Positions 11,445 to 22,400 of a stretch of DNA of 64,000 nucleotides are shown here, one piece after another. The position numbers and the translations under genes were made by a program. Below the pieces are notes generated by a model. It saw only the letters and a list, made by a program, of their open reading frames with translations, searched no databases and was not told the origin of the DNA. This stretch comes from Agarophyton chilense (taxonomy: Eukaryota > Rhodophyta > Florideophyceae > Gracilariales > Gracilariaceae). Each line of letters begins with the position of its first letter. Position 1 is the first letter of the stretch. The DNA lies in NCBI GenBank assembly GCA_030374765.1, contig JARGXX010000093.1, positions 124,001 through 188,000 on the forward strand, written 5' to 3'.

Positions 11445-12850
11445 CCCCCATCACCACTGAAATTCTGTCCGACGTCGTCGCAGCATCGTGTGCAGACTTT
11501 TTCTGCTTATCTCTGACCGCAACGTCCAAACTGGCACTGTGCAACAAACGCATCCTCCAAAGGAAATGTTGTTACCACAGCCTATGTTTTTTCTCGGCTT
11601 CCTTTAATTTCGTCTCTTCCCGCTGTTCGACATTCCTGTGACAAATTAAGCCCGCCTTGCCAACAAAACTCAAGACGGGCAGTCCATGCGCCTGCCCAAA
11701 TCTTTTTCTGTCTCACATCAGCTGCAACCTCCGACTTAATCGCAGCTGAGCACCCATCAATCTCAACCCCTTCCAACCCGATTGCTATCAACCTCTCCTT
11801 CTGTCCCCTCATCATTTATAGCCGCGACTTGGAATGGTCCCGAACACTTACCTTTTAATTCCTTTGGCGCATTGCTCATTCTGTCAAATACTACAAACAC
11901 TACTGCAACAGAAGCAAAGCAGCTTTCACATCATCGAAACGACTTGAGCACGACAGCCTCAGGTCAACCAAGTGGCAACTCAGATACATATTCACTAATT
12001 TCAACCCAATCCCCGGCTTTCGTACACCTAGAAGAAGCCTTGCTTATCGAAACGCAACAGGACCATCCACAGCGTTCAAAAATCACTTCATCACTTGTAA
12101 ACCCGACGAAAACGCTGCATTCGGCTTTTACAAGCACAATCGCTCTAGACGAAGCCCACCATCCACATCCATGCACGATAAACGACAAATTATCATTCGA
12201 ATCGGCTGAACCGCCCCCATGCATGGGTCTTCCAAGTTTAACACCCTCTGCTGACGTGTCCAGTCATGATCCCGAAAACCAAGCGGCTCATGTACATCCA
12301 ATGATCGCAACAACGCTTGATCGCGGCTCAGAATCAACTACTCGTGCTCAACTGCGAAGCAAGATCCATAACGAAAAACGCATTTCTCAGTCAGAATTTT
12401 CTTTTCCGTGGCTAAAAAAAATTCAACATCTATCAGCCGAGATTCTGCGTCATTAGCTTCTCCACGACATTTACATCGTTTCCTTCTGGAAGCACTCGAC
12501 TCTATCTCGAAAATGCAAACATCCAAACGTCTAGCAGCCAATCATGAGCTTCATCATTTTCCAGCCAAGACACATTGGCAGCGACTACTCTGCGAGATTC
12601 ATGGCCTGTTTCCTCGGATAGAGAAGCTGGGTAAGCGATTAAGCAGAAGTCCAAAGGAAAAGCGTTGATGTCGGGTGTCCCGTGAGACATACCCTTGGGA
12701 CGTGTACTTAACACCAGACCAGCACGCAAGCCTAACTAAAGCTATTCAGGGGTGTAACAAACAAACCAAAGCATTGTCAAGCGCTGGGTGGAGGCGGTGC
12801 TAGGCCTGTAGGGCTCTAAATGACCCCGATTTATCTTCCTGTCCCGTTTG
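11445..12850. other. Unassigned stretch with a Ser/Thr-rich frame
   Basis: A plus-strand frame at 11782-12456 (about 224 codons) is rich in Ser, Thr, His and Pro and lacks recognisable motifs. Its composition could simply reflect the base skew of the region. No continuation of the Harbinger-like nuclease is visible here, although it would be expected if element A had inserted cleanly. Confidence 0.25.
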
Positions 12851-12856
12851 TCGAAC

Positions 12857-13334
12857 TCATCCATGTGGGATTGCACCAAGTTTAGATCCAGCCCAAGTGA
12901 GTGGTCTCTCTGAGGGGTTGCGTGATGCCATCAAACACGCTCTAGTAGGTCGCCTCCCATAGATATTCACACCGAGTATCTTGCTAATCCCTCCGGCTAT
13001 TGCACCTTCATTTACCACTGGATGGATGCCGAAGGATATAAGGGATAACAATTTGATTGATGCTTCGTTGATTGGCGAGGATGATACGGGCCCCCTTCCT
13101 GGAAGGTTTCCGCATTTTCGCAATGGGTGTTATGAACCTCCGGAACGCTAAAAACGTTCGCGAGACCCATTTCCCCTTACCACTGCCTTGAGCAACCTGC
13201 AGTGCAGTGATGGATATCATTGGCAAGACCCATTCACCGCTTAGCGGACATCTTAAGCCCCAACCACCGTCGGCAGCTCGCCGAAGCGAGATTACCGCAT
13301 TTCCAAAGAGAAAGTCGCCTAGTCGCTTATCCAC
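12857..13334 (-). pseudogene. LINE-like ORF2 C-terminal fragment (tentative)
   Basis: Minus-strand translation shows a short Phe-Leu-Phe-Gly motif followed by AADGGWGLRCP and then ALQVAQGSGKGKW. This resembles the region after the reverse transcriptase in L1-type LINE ORF2 proteins, where FxWgg is followed by a GGLGL motif and a conserved Trp helix. The frame is broken and no reverse transcriptase is visible beside it. The similarity is short and could be wrong. Confidence 0.3.
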
Positions 13335-13367
13335 ATTGCTCCTAATGGTCCATCTGTTGGTAATCTC

Positions 13368-13856
13368 ATGCCACGTATCCCTAAAATCGGATTACATACC
13401 GATACGTCTAGAGACGAGTTGATTTTGGGAAAGAACACTACAGGATCGTTAATATCTCACGACTTGATCCTGAGCGGTAAGCATTTTCATCCCCTTCAGC
13501 AGAGCACGGGTATGAGAGGCTTTCTTTCAAGCATAGATTCACCGGGATCAAGCAGTATGCATGATATGAAAGGAACGAGGAAGCCTGAATCGCCCATCAC
13601 CGACGAATCATATCACGAAGTCGACTTTAGATTGACCGGATTCACAAAAAGAAACTACCAGTCTAGGTTTAAGCCCAGCGTTTCAAAACCGATGGTAAAA
13701 CTAGCGCTTAGATCCTACGAGGCAAAGAAGAGCACGCAAATGTTTCCGAACGAAAACCATTCATCTAATTCTGCGAAAGGCATGGCTCCAGGTGAATGCC
13801 AGAGCGGTAGCATTTCATTGCTGAAGGATTTAGCAGCTGCTCATGCTGCATATTAA
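13368..13856 (+). CDS. Unrecognised 162-codon open frame
   Basis: An open frame on the plus strand with balanced composition (basic, Ser-rich) and a TAA stop. The first ATG at 13368 is plausible, but nothing in the protein identifies a family. It lies between the LINE-like fragment and a Pro/Thr-rich repeat stretch. It may be non-coding, or a fragment of a larger unit. Confidence 0.2.
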   Translation: MPRIPKIGLHTDTSRDELILGKNTTGSLISHDLILSGKHFHPLQQSTGMRGFLSSIDSPGSSSMHDMKGTRKPESPITDESYHEVDFRLTGFTKRNYQSRFKPSVSKPMVKLALRSYEAKKSTQMFPNENHSSNSAKGMAPGECQSGSISLLKDLAAAHAAY

Positions 13857-13959
13857 GGAACAGGCCCTGCAACCAAGGAATACTTACGACCGGTGTCAGC
13901 CGCCATCACCGCCGCATATGACGAGTCTCAAAAGCCCATGGTTGTTCTTAGATACACTG

Positions 13960-14330
13960 CCAACCACAACTCCGCCTTTTTAACCAACGTTTGTACCACC
14001 ATCACCAAAACATCATTTGCCACAGCAACACCTTCCACAACTAACTATCATATTGTCATATCCTCTCCACCACCCTCCCCAGTGCAACACACCTTCATCG
14101 ATTTTCTACCAAATCCACTGTGAACCACAACTCCGCCTTCACAATCAAAGTTTGTACCACCACAACCAAAGCAACATCTGCCTCTGCTACCCCGTCCGCA
14201 ACTAAACCCCGCACCAAATCCCTCTCAACCACCGCTGCAAACCATTCAGCAACTAGCCCACGCACCAGATCCCCCTCAACCACCGCCCCCAACCCAACTC
14301 TCCCTACGAACCCCCCCCCACGAAACCGAA
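13960..14330 (+). repeat. Imperfect tandem duplication in a Pro/Thr-rich stretch
   Basis: A block beginning AACCACAACTCCGCCTT near 13962 recurs near 14120, about 159 bp downstream. A shorter unit around CCTCTCAACCACCGC repeats near 14220 and 14270. The strand is C/A-rich, and all reading frames give Thr/Pro-rich peptides. Confidence 0.5.
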
Positions 14331-14513
14331 CTCCAACAACCCTGCCTTCACCAAATCCCATTCTATGACCGCTTCCATGACACTCCTCGAGGCAAACCCC
14401 GCGACCGACAGCACCAAGCCGATGGTTGGCGCCCCACTTCAGCACTCCCCTGCCAGCCGCGCTTTCCTCCATTCCAAGTCCCGCGCACCCCCAACACAAC
14501 GTCGCCTTTTTCT

Positions 14514-15695
14514 GTGCAAATTCTAATCTTGCGGTTACATGGATCAACGCTTGCCCTTCGAAAAATCTGCATTGTACCTTCTACACGTCATATCTCCCTC
14601 ACATCACATTTCTGTAACATTTTGGCTCTCCCCGACGACTGTGTGGCCCCCAGCCAATCCGTCATCTCTCTCTCTGAACCTGTCATTAACTTCACCTCTC
14701 CGACTAATGTTTCGAAGATTGTTACCGAAAACTGCAACCATCAGCTTAATTCAGTCTCTCTCGCCAACACAGTTTCTCTCTTTGTAAACATACTCAAGCC
14801 TTCGAGTGCCTCCGAATCCAACACTTCTCGCCTCGACATCTTCCGCTCAGTCGACGACGCACTTCCTACATCTGGGTTCCCCTCAAACGAAGGGCTTCTG
14901 CACGCCTTGGACCAGAACTCGTTGGCGAATCTTCGTCCCAAAGGCACACACGCCTTTGAGGAAGAGCGAGTGCGAACAAGGATGTGGTTCACACAAAGAG
15001 GCTATCAGCTCTTGGGCAAGGAGTCCGAAGGCTACTCCAAGATGATAAGCCTTCCTTTCGACAGCATAAAGCACCCGGAGCAGATGACGGTCGAGGCCGA
15101 CATCACCAAGTTTATGAAGCTCATCTCGCGTTTCAACCTCACGTTTAAAAAGGTCACTGAGCTTGTTCTCGGCGCAGCGGCCCAGTTCACGGACACTCTG
15201 TTGTCGAAGAGCGAGTATATGCCAATCGACCACCGCCTTCCCCCTCATGCCAAGGTCCTGCTGGCCGCCTTCTCGGAGAATCACATCTCCACCGTCTTGG
15301 GCGCGATGCTGCAGCTGTTCCACGCCATAGTCCATTCTGCACATCTCGCACCCTCCGCGACCGAGCCGGAAATTAAACAACCGACTTTCGGCCCCCTACT
15401 CGTGGCTGTTGTCGTATTAAAAGGGGACAAACACATGACCGTCGTCGATTTTTGGCGTTAAATGTTGCCCATGAACAAAGAGGTTTTCAACCAACGCTTC
15501 TTAGAGTTCGAGAAGAACCTCATAGAACTCTCTGTCGAGGGATCATCGGTGGAGCTCGGCAAGCGCGATATCGAAAACGAGCGATTGAAACCGGCGCCGA
15601 ACGGACTAAGAGCTAGCCATCGCAACGTCTTCAGGAGGTTAGGGAGATTTAGCGCCAGTTGGAGGGTCGTGTTACACTGCGGGGGAGGGCTTTGA
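14514..15695 (+). pseudogene. THO complex subunit 2 (THO2/THOC2)-like pseudogene
   Basis: The middle of this frame resembles the N-terminal domain of THO2/THOC2, the scaffold of the THO complex that couples transcription to mRNA export. RTRMWFTQRGYQLLGKESEG and GYSKMI (from about 14970) match the family pattern of VNT-LYY-Q-KFNLLREE-EGYAKL. The following FNLTFKKVTELVLGA matches its FDLDPNRV-D-VLE helix. Further on, LLPMNKEVFNQ matches the later LLP-DEE-F motif. Family proteins are around 1,400-1,600 residues, so this is only a fragment. An in-frame TAA (15459-15461) lies between two matching segments and the similarity fades after about 15600, so it is most likely a pseudogene. The frame begins with GTG, so the true start is unknown. 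Confidence 0.55.
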
Positions 15696-16400
15696 AGGAA
15701 CTGCAGAGGGACAAGGGGGGTGTAAGGGGGAGAAAAGATGAAGAAGAGATTAGGATGGAATCTTGTTTACGACCGGTCGAAGGGCCGAAGGGGGATGAGG
15801 GGAATGAAGGGAGGGTGGGGAAAAGAGGATGATAACTGCGGTATATTTGAGACAGAGGTTGAGAAGGAAGAATGCTAGTGAACGGAAGGGCAAAAGGGTA
15901 TTGGAGAGTATTCTAAAGGAGGAGGGAAAGGTTGGGGGGATGGGGCGTTTCGGAAATGGGAAGAATGAGTGCGGAGGCGGAGAGGACTCAGTGAGGCGAG
16001 GAAAGCAGTGGGAGGGGGTAGAGAGTGTACCCTGGAAGTCTTATGCGATGTTGTTTCCGGTGAAGTAATGGCCGGATGCCGGATGAGTTCTGGGTTCCGA
16101 TGTGGCCGAAGGCAGTTGACTGAGGAAATATGTTTTGACAAAAAAATGGGTTCTGATCGGTGATGCTGGTGACCTTCGTGAATGTGAAACTAAAGAGAAA
16201 AAGGAATGAAGTATTAAACTATCATCGAACTGCCACTAGCAATGTTGGTTCTAGGGGGAGTGGAAAAGACATTTCAAAAAAATTAAAATTTCTACAATTT
16301 AACTGGAGTGAACTGGCGCGAACTGCAATTCAAATTAAATTTTCAGGAGTTTGCGCTCCAACATAGCTATCTACCACACTAGACTAGTATTCCCAGAACA
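15696..16400. other. Purine-rich plus strand, no gene seen
   Basis: From about 15690 to 16040 the plus strand is strongly G/A-rich (GGGGGTGTAAGGGGGAG-like runs). The next 350 bp are more AT-rich. No frame resembles a known protein. Confidence 0.4.
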
Positions 16401-16969
16401 CAGAAGAACCCATCATCGGGAACGAACCAAACCCTGTAGGGAATCCCAGGCCCTATCAGATTCATAAACCTCCATGGAGGCGATATCCATAGTGATGATG
16501 ATGCGGACCTGATAAAGCAGTTCTCTGAGATGCGCGATGCTCAAAATTCCTTCGTGGAGGAGTTTCAAATTCTGCGTGTCTGGTTCGACACCTCTCTTAT
16601 GAAGGATTTGGTTGAAGAACTCGGTCTTCCACAGACGGATGTCAACAAACTGTTGGAATGTTTCGGTGGTTCTCTCGTTTTTGATAAGAACGTTCAAACC
16701 CGATTCGATCGTGTCAATTGCCGTCTACAAAAGTTATTGCAAACCATCTCAATGGATGGTAACGTCGTAGAGGAACCGATAACTGTGTCAGAGAATGCAT
16801 AGAACAAAAAGAAGGATGAAAACCGCAGAAAATGGAAAAAAAAGCCACCTACGATTCCGATTTCTCGGACTTCACCTGGTTTTCATGGAACTCTCACATT
16901 TGAATTGGTTGACCTCATCATATTTCACAGCTGATGAAGGTCATCTAACGTACTCGTCTCGTTCGAAAC

Positions 16970-18352
16970 GGTGGTCTTCCAACCAAGGTGTATTTTGTAC
17001 TGTCCTAAGAGAATGAAGCATGCTGTTTTGAAGAGACTGATGTGCACCAAACACCTGTACAGGAAACTAGTATCCCACCGACATTTTCGCCTTGAGAACA
17101 TCTCATTGGATCTTACACTGCGAAGCACGGGTGAGGTGAAGGACTGCACTAATAGTGTGCACCTTTCTCTCCGTAACCATTATTTATCTGGGGACGACCT
17201 TATCTTGGTGTTGGATTTCCTTGCGTGCTTTATTGCGCAAGCCGACATACTTGGTATGAATGAATGTCAGCCTCAAATTGCATTATCGTACTTTCGACGT
17301 GGCTTAGATGAGAATCCGTACAACTCTGTAAGACGTTCACTCCGAGCCTCCGAAGGAGAAGTTACGAGCTGGTCTGACGCCGTCTAATACCTTCATAGGT
17401 CCTGCATCCCTTATCAAGCGATTCAATTGGCTATATTAGGTTTAGTGACACCCACCTGAACCCTGAAGAAACAGAAATAGAGTTCTTGATACGTCTGAAT
17501 AAAGACTTCCGCCGTTGTGGTCATTTTTTGCACCGCTGGAGAGCACTCCAACATGTACATCGATGAATCGGATAACTCAATCCGTACTATAGTGGTCAGG
17601 TATCGAGAAGTCCTAAGCGGGACCACGTATTTGGAGTAATTACAAACAGTGCATTCGAAAAGCGATGCCCTACGAGCTCATATTCTTTGTCAGAAAGCCC
17701 GTTATGCCAACGGGTTTATGATGAAAATTATTTCGGCCTCATTATCGCTAGTCGCGAGTGGGTACCCCTAAAGAGACTACAATAACTTTCAACTCGCCGG
17801 CAGCAATACCCATTCTGTTCCGACAACAGAAATCCCGTCCACTACGGATGCATCTTATGACATGGCTCAGGAACAACCTCTGTTTACGCAGCTGCATCCC
17901 GTGTCCCAGGGCACTGTATTACCTATGGGAAATCGAGAACTTGACAGAGTCGCCCTGGATGGAGAGATACTCGCCCCGCGGTAAACTTCACGGATGCTCG
18001 TTCTGGTGTGTCGACCCCACGCCCTAGACTCATATGCGACATTTGTTACGAAAACGATCACTTTTTCCCGGACTGTATTCTCATATTGAAAGAACTCGGG
18101 CTATTGATCTGTAATTATCAGCCATCGACCCTTCATCAGAAGCAGATCGTCCCGGTGGCTTCGTATTATCGAGCGAAAACGGACTTTCAGGTGAATATTC
18201 CTAATAGGAACTCGCGCAATGCGCTGCTTAACCCAATTCACCCATCTAAAGATCCCTCTCCTACTCATAACGACATCGCAGATGGCAACTTCATTCTGGT
18301 GTATCAGGATGCAAAAGCCACACCCCGGGCAGTACAGGCACAGGAAAACTGA
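16970..18352 (+). pseudogene. gag of element B with CCHC zinc knuckle
   Basis: Around 17150-17340 the translation shows the gypsy capsid pattern (LVLDFLACFIAQADILGMNE). Near 18030-18080 a textbook CX2CX4HX4C knuckle is visible (CDICYENDHFFPDC), which binds nucleic acid in gag proteins. The region is broken. Confidence 0.6.
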
Positions 18353-18570
18353 ATATTTAAGTCTCCAATTCGGAACAGGCGTTCCCGACAGTGAGGTTGT
18401 CGATACCCGAGGCGTCCCCGCTTCGCTCCCCAGTTAAAAGCCTTACAAAAATGCAGGCAGTGTCGAACGTATACTTTGAAAACTTTTATGTTCTGCGTCG
18501 ACCGCAGAAACGGAGCAAAAATAATCGATTCTTGAATGGAGTCATGGTATCTTCCAAGCGCAATTAAAAG

Positions 18571-21500
18571 GTGTGTGCTGATATTGATCTATATATCCAA
18601 TTCACGGTACGAGTTCTTACTTTCTTAGATACATGTGCTGGCCCGAACTTTACCGTGGAGTCGCTGTTGCTTCCGCCTTCGGGATGTCAGATCCACCTTA
18701 GCGTAATACCAGACATCTTTGAGTCGATTAACAACCCGTTGTCAGCGATGAGAATCATTGTCTTTGTCGTCCGCTTGGGCTTATTTATTATGAAAATTGA
18801 TTTCATTGTATGCCGATAATTTTCTGCCCTGTAGTACTGAAATGTGACTGTTAGAACTGAATTGCTGATACGATAAGGCCCCGCTTAACGACTGTGGAAC
18901 TGGCAGACGGTGCATCGGTTACAATCGTCCTTCGTCCATGAAGTTATGCCTCAAATAAGCTTGAACCCTTACTTGCGGCGCAGGAAACTACACCCACTTC
19001 TCTGGAATCTACTAAGCTTTGCGTGGCCGCGTCGATTCGAGTCCCACCTGATTCCCTGGTCTGGGTGAGTGTCAATTCCCGTCAACACGAGTTACGGGTA
19101 TTCAACCTCTTTTGTCGTTCTAAGATAAAAAACAACTCGCTGTAGCTAATGGAGTTACTCAGATTCATTCAAACCAACTGTTCACAGTCCTGGTTGTTAA
19201 TTGTGGCGCCACACCGAAATAAATGGTTAGGACCAAAGTCATCGCGTTGAAAATGCCTCACCCAACTTCTGTGCTCTCTACTGAGTTGATCGCTGCCATT
19301 GTACTCAATCTTGTTCACATTGAAGAGGGAAAGTACAGTATCACTCCATCGGAAACTGTCACTCAATCACCGAGTAGTCTGGACCTAAAAACTTGCCGAA
19401 GCAGAAAAAAACCCCGTTCCAACGAGCTATGACCGGATAAAGCTTTTGAAAGAACTGGAGGTACTTGATTTCGTCAATGTGCTGGATTTACGCCGTAAAC
19501 ATCTCGGTAAATTGCTACAAGAGTTTACTATAATGTTGGAGGGCTCTTTTGGTGAGATATTTACAACGGAACACCGGATAGACTTGTTTCCAAACGCGAG
19601 AACGGCTGCTCAACATCCTTAACAGACAGGCCTCGAGGTTTGTGAGGAGTAACAGCTTCAAGTCGACAAAATATTCCTAGCTGAAGTGATCGAACCAACT
19701 CAGTCACCGAGAACATCTCCAGATGTACTTGCTTCAAAACCCCATGGATCTTGGCGTTCTTGTACAGAAAACAGTCGCTTGAATGACATACCCGTCAGAG
19801 ACGTGTATCAAATTCCACGCATGAATGAGTACATCGATTCGCTCGGCAACGATACAATTGTTTCTGATTTGGACGCCAACTGGAGATACTGGCAAGTTCT
19901 AGTCACAAGATAGGACCAGTACAAGACTAATTTTTTCTGTAATTAGGGACGTTACCGTTTCAAACCGATGCTTTTCGGTCTGACCAATGGTTCCGCTACC
20001 TTTAAGGGTGCTCTTGATCTCCTTCTAGCCCGCTTTTAGTGGCTTACGCGCCTCGTTTATCTGGAAAATACCATTGTTTTCTCGTATAATTTGGACGACC
20101 ATTTCACCCATGTCAAGGACATTACGACTATGTTACGTGAAGCTGAAATAACAATAAAGTATGGAGAATGCGACTTCTACACAGATAATGCCTAGTACCT
20201 GGGTAACGATTTACGTTTTGGACAGGTCATGATCAAGGAAGCTCATGCAAAATAGCTTCTCCTAGCAATAGAACCCAAAACTCAGAAAACACAACGCTCT
20301 TTTCTAAAATTGATCAAAGCCAACCAACGAATTATACCTAACTGCACAAACATCGCGGAGCCCTTAGACGTTCTTTCGCCTAAAAGTCAACTACCTAAGC
20401 TGGAAAACTTCATGCGCGCCCGGACATATGCTTTTAATTCTCTTTTTGAGAGCGTCAGATCACCATCGATCTTATCATTACCGAAACAAAGAATATCGGT
20501 TAGAGTGGCCACGGACGCTAGTGTCTACAGAGTAGATTGTGCTCTATTACAGACAATTTCCGAAAAGGAACGGAAGCCCATTGGGTCTTGTTCACCTTCC
20601 CTGAATTTCCACGAAAGGAACTACCCTGTCTCTGGGAAATATTATCTCGCCGTTGTGGAAGCCATTTCTAATCTTTACTTCTATATCATGAGCGTGCCCT
20701 TAACTGTCTAAACAGATCACTTCTCATTACGATGGCTTTGGACTATCTCGAAACCATTTAGTCACATTATGCGCTGGAGATTCCGCCTAGCTGAATAAGA
20801 CTTCGAAGTGATCTCGAAGAAGGCCATGTAGAGCAACGCCCAGTCCGGGGATACTTGAAGATGCAACTCATAGAATGAGGATTGAACCCTCCGAGGGTTA
20901 TGATTATGATCCCCTCTAAGGTGTGCTGAGGTGGCACTTTTTTCTGGTTAGAATTCGCCTATAAGGGAAAATTTGGATGGCCCATGGTTGGATTGGCCCC
21001 GTGATACACGTGGCTTAATTTTGGCACCGATTTTCGGATATTTGTTAGAACGTTGGACTTTTGGGCCCTGACAGTGGGATATCCACGTGTATGGCCCTGA
21101 GCAGGTGTGCACTACTGTAGAGTTTAGTTAGTGGGCCCTACTTAGGGAGATGAGATCTGATAGTCCGAAGCTCAGAGTAAATGGTAACCAAGGTTGGTCT
21201 TCGATACCTTTAGAGGTTCTTCGTCGCCATCGTTTCGGCCTTACAACCCGGAACGGGCTCTGGTTAGCAACGCCTGCGTAGGGACACGACTCCACTTGGA
21301 GAGTGCCCACGTTTGGGTTCCGTGCAACCACCCCCTTGGGACCGCTCAGACGACCTGCGTGCACGATACCCCGTGGGGGTTCTGCTTACTTGTTGCGTGC
21401 TTTTTGTGTTTCCTTTCGAGGACAGGTTTTCGCCCCTGTATTGGGTTTCTTTTGTTGTTTCGCCCCTTTTCTGGTTCTCGGGTCCGGTGTCTGTTAGTGC

Positions 21501-22150
21501 CCGACCCTCGCCGCGTTTTTCCTCTTCGCCGGATTTTCCCCCATTCTTTGGGATACCCATACCCATTCCCGATCCAACGGTTTCTACCCCTCACCTCCGT
21601 CGGTACTGCCGGAATCCCCCGTAGGAGTTACACCCCACACTACGGGTGGAACGGAGGGCTCTGTCTCTGAGTCTGCCTCCCCCAGGGAGCAAGGCTTCGA
21701 ACACCTTCAGAGCACTTCTCGTCGCCGGGTTTTGCTCCAAAGGCCACGCACAACTTGCAAGCGGACGCACTATCACGTTTACCAACTAATGGAAAAGCTC
21801 TGACCACCGACGACGAAGATAAGCCTTGCTTCGTTGTAGGTGATCGAGCACCGGACGAGCCAGACTGGAAACACGATACGTTGTCTGAAGACTCTCAGTC
21901 GAGGGCTGAATGTAATAAAGAGCTCGGTGCTGATGAAACGGAGAAGCCCCCGCATGATTTCGTCCCGATACCCTCGGAGGAAGCGGCTAGGGAACATCAA
22001 AGTGACCTCTCCTGTACGAAGATACGCGCTCATTTTGACAGTGGTGCACCATTCCGTTTCGAAATAAATCACATTTGGTACTTTTTCAGGAAAATACTAG
22101 ACCCGGAAAAAGAACTAAGACTAGGGGGTGCTTGCGGTTTACCACGGTAA
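18571..22150 (+). pseudogene. pol of element B (protease, RT, RNase H remnants)
   Basis: A protease remnant near 18620 carries L-D-T-C-A-G. Reverse-transcriptase remnants lie at about 19780-20220 (IPRMNEYIDSLG, LDANWRYWQV). RNase H lies at about 20500-20720 (VATDASVYRVDCALLQ). The QADALSRLPT motif that follows RNase H in gypsy pol is found beyond the nested insertion, near 21755. Integrase is not convincingly recognisable. The region carries many breaks. Confidence 0.65.
20827..21739. repeat. Nested insertion, probable solo LTR with 7-bp target duplication
   Basis: A 913-bp block begins TGTAGAGC and ends TTGCTCCA. It is flanked on both sides by the direct repeat AAGGCCA (20820-20826 and 21740-21746). 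The TG...CA ends and lack of coding content suggest a solo LTR left by recombination. A 7-bp duplication is longer than the 4-6 bp usual for LTR elements, so the true duplication may be 5 bp with chance extension, or the block may belong to another element class. No related copy occurs elsewhere in the window. Confidence 0.6.
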
Positions 22151-22400
22151 TGGTTGTCGGCCTGGAGGGGCCAAAGTGCACCTCCGGTGGCAGCAGCCAT
22201 CTGTCAAGTACAATAGACAGTCCGAATATCATGGGGCCGCACAGGGCCGGCGCACAGATGCTGTGCAGGCCCTTACACGTGACCCAACTGGTAGCGGAGA
22301 AACATCTAGGACTTACTATTATAACTCGACGTCTATCTACTATACATTTCCTGCGCCAAATAACTTCATCGTACTAGAGATCGCTGTCTGAAATTGACAT

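Larger units (their letters stand above)
16401..22400 (+). mobile_element. Ty3/gypsy LTR element B (badly degraded, nested)
   Basis: A plus-strand retroelement fossil with gag, zinc knuckle, protease, reverse transcriptase and RNase H remnants in canonical order and many breaks (well over ten). It has the same unusual protease motif as element A, so the two are likely related. It is split by a 913-bp insertion at 20827-21739. I could not find its LTRs; both edges are approximate. It looks older than the other copies. Confidence 0.7.

Noticed and set aside
13893-14620. Candidate Pro/Thr-rich cell-wall protein
   Set aside because: Frames arise from imperfect tandem repeats in a C/A-rich strand and are interrupted; no signal peptide.
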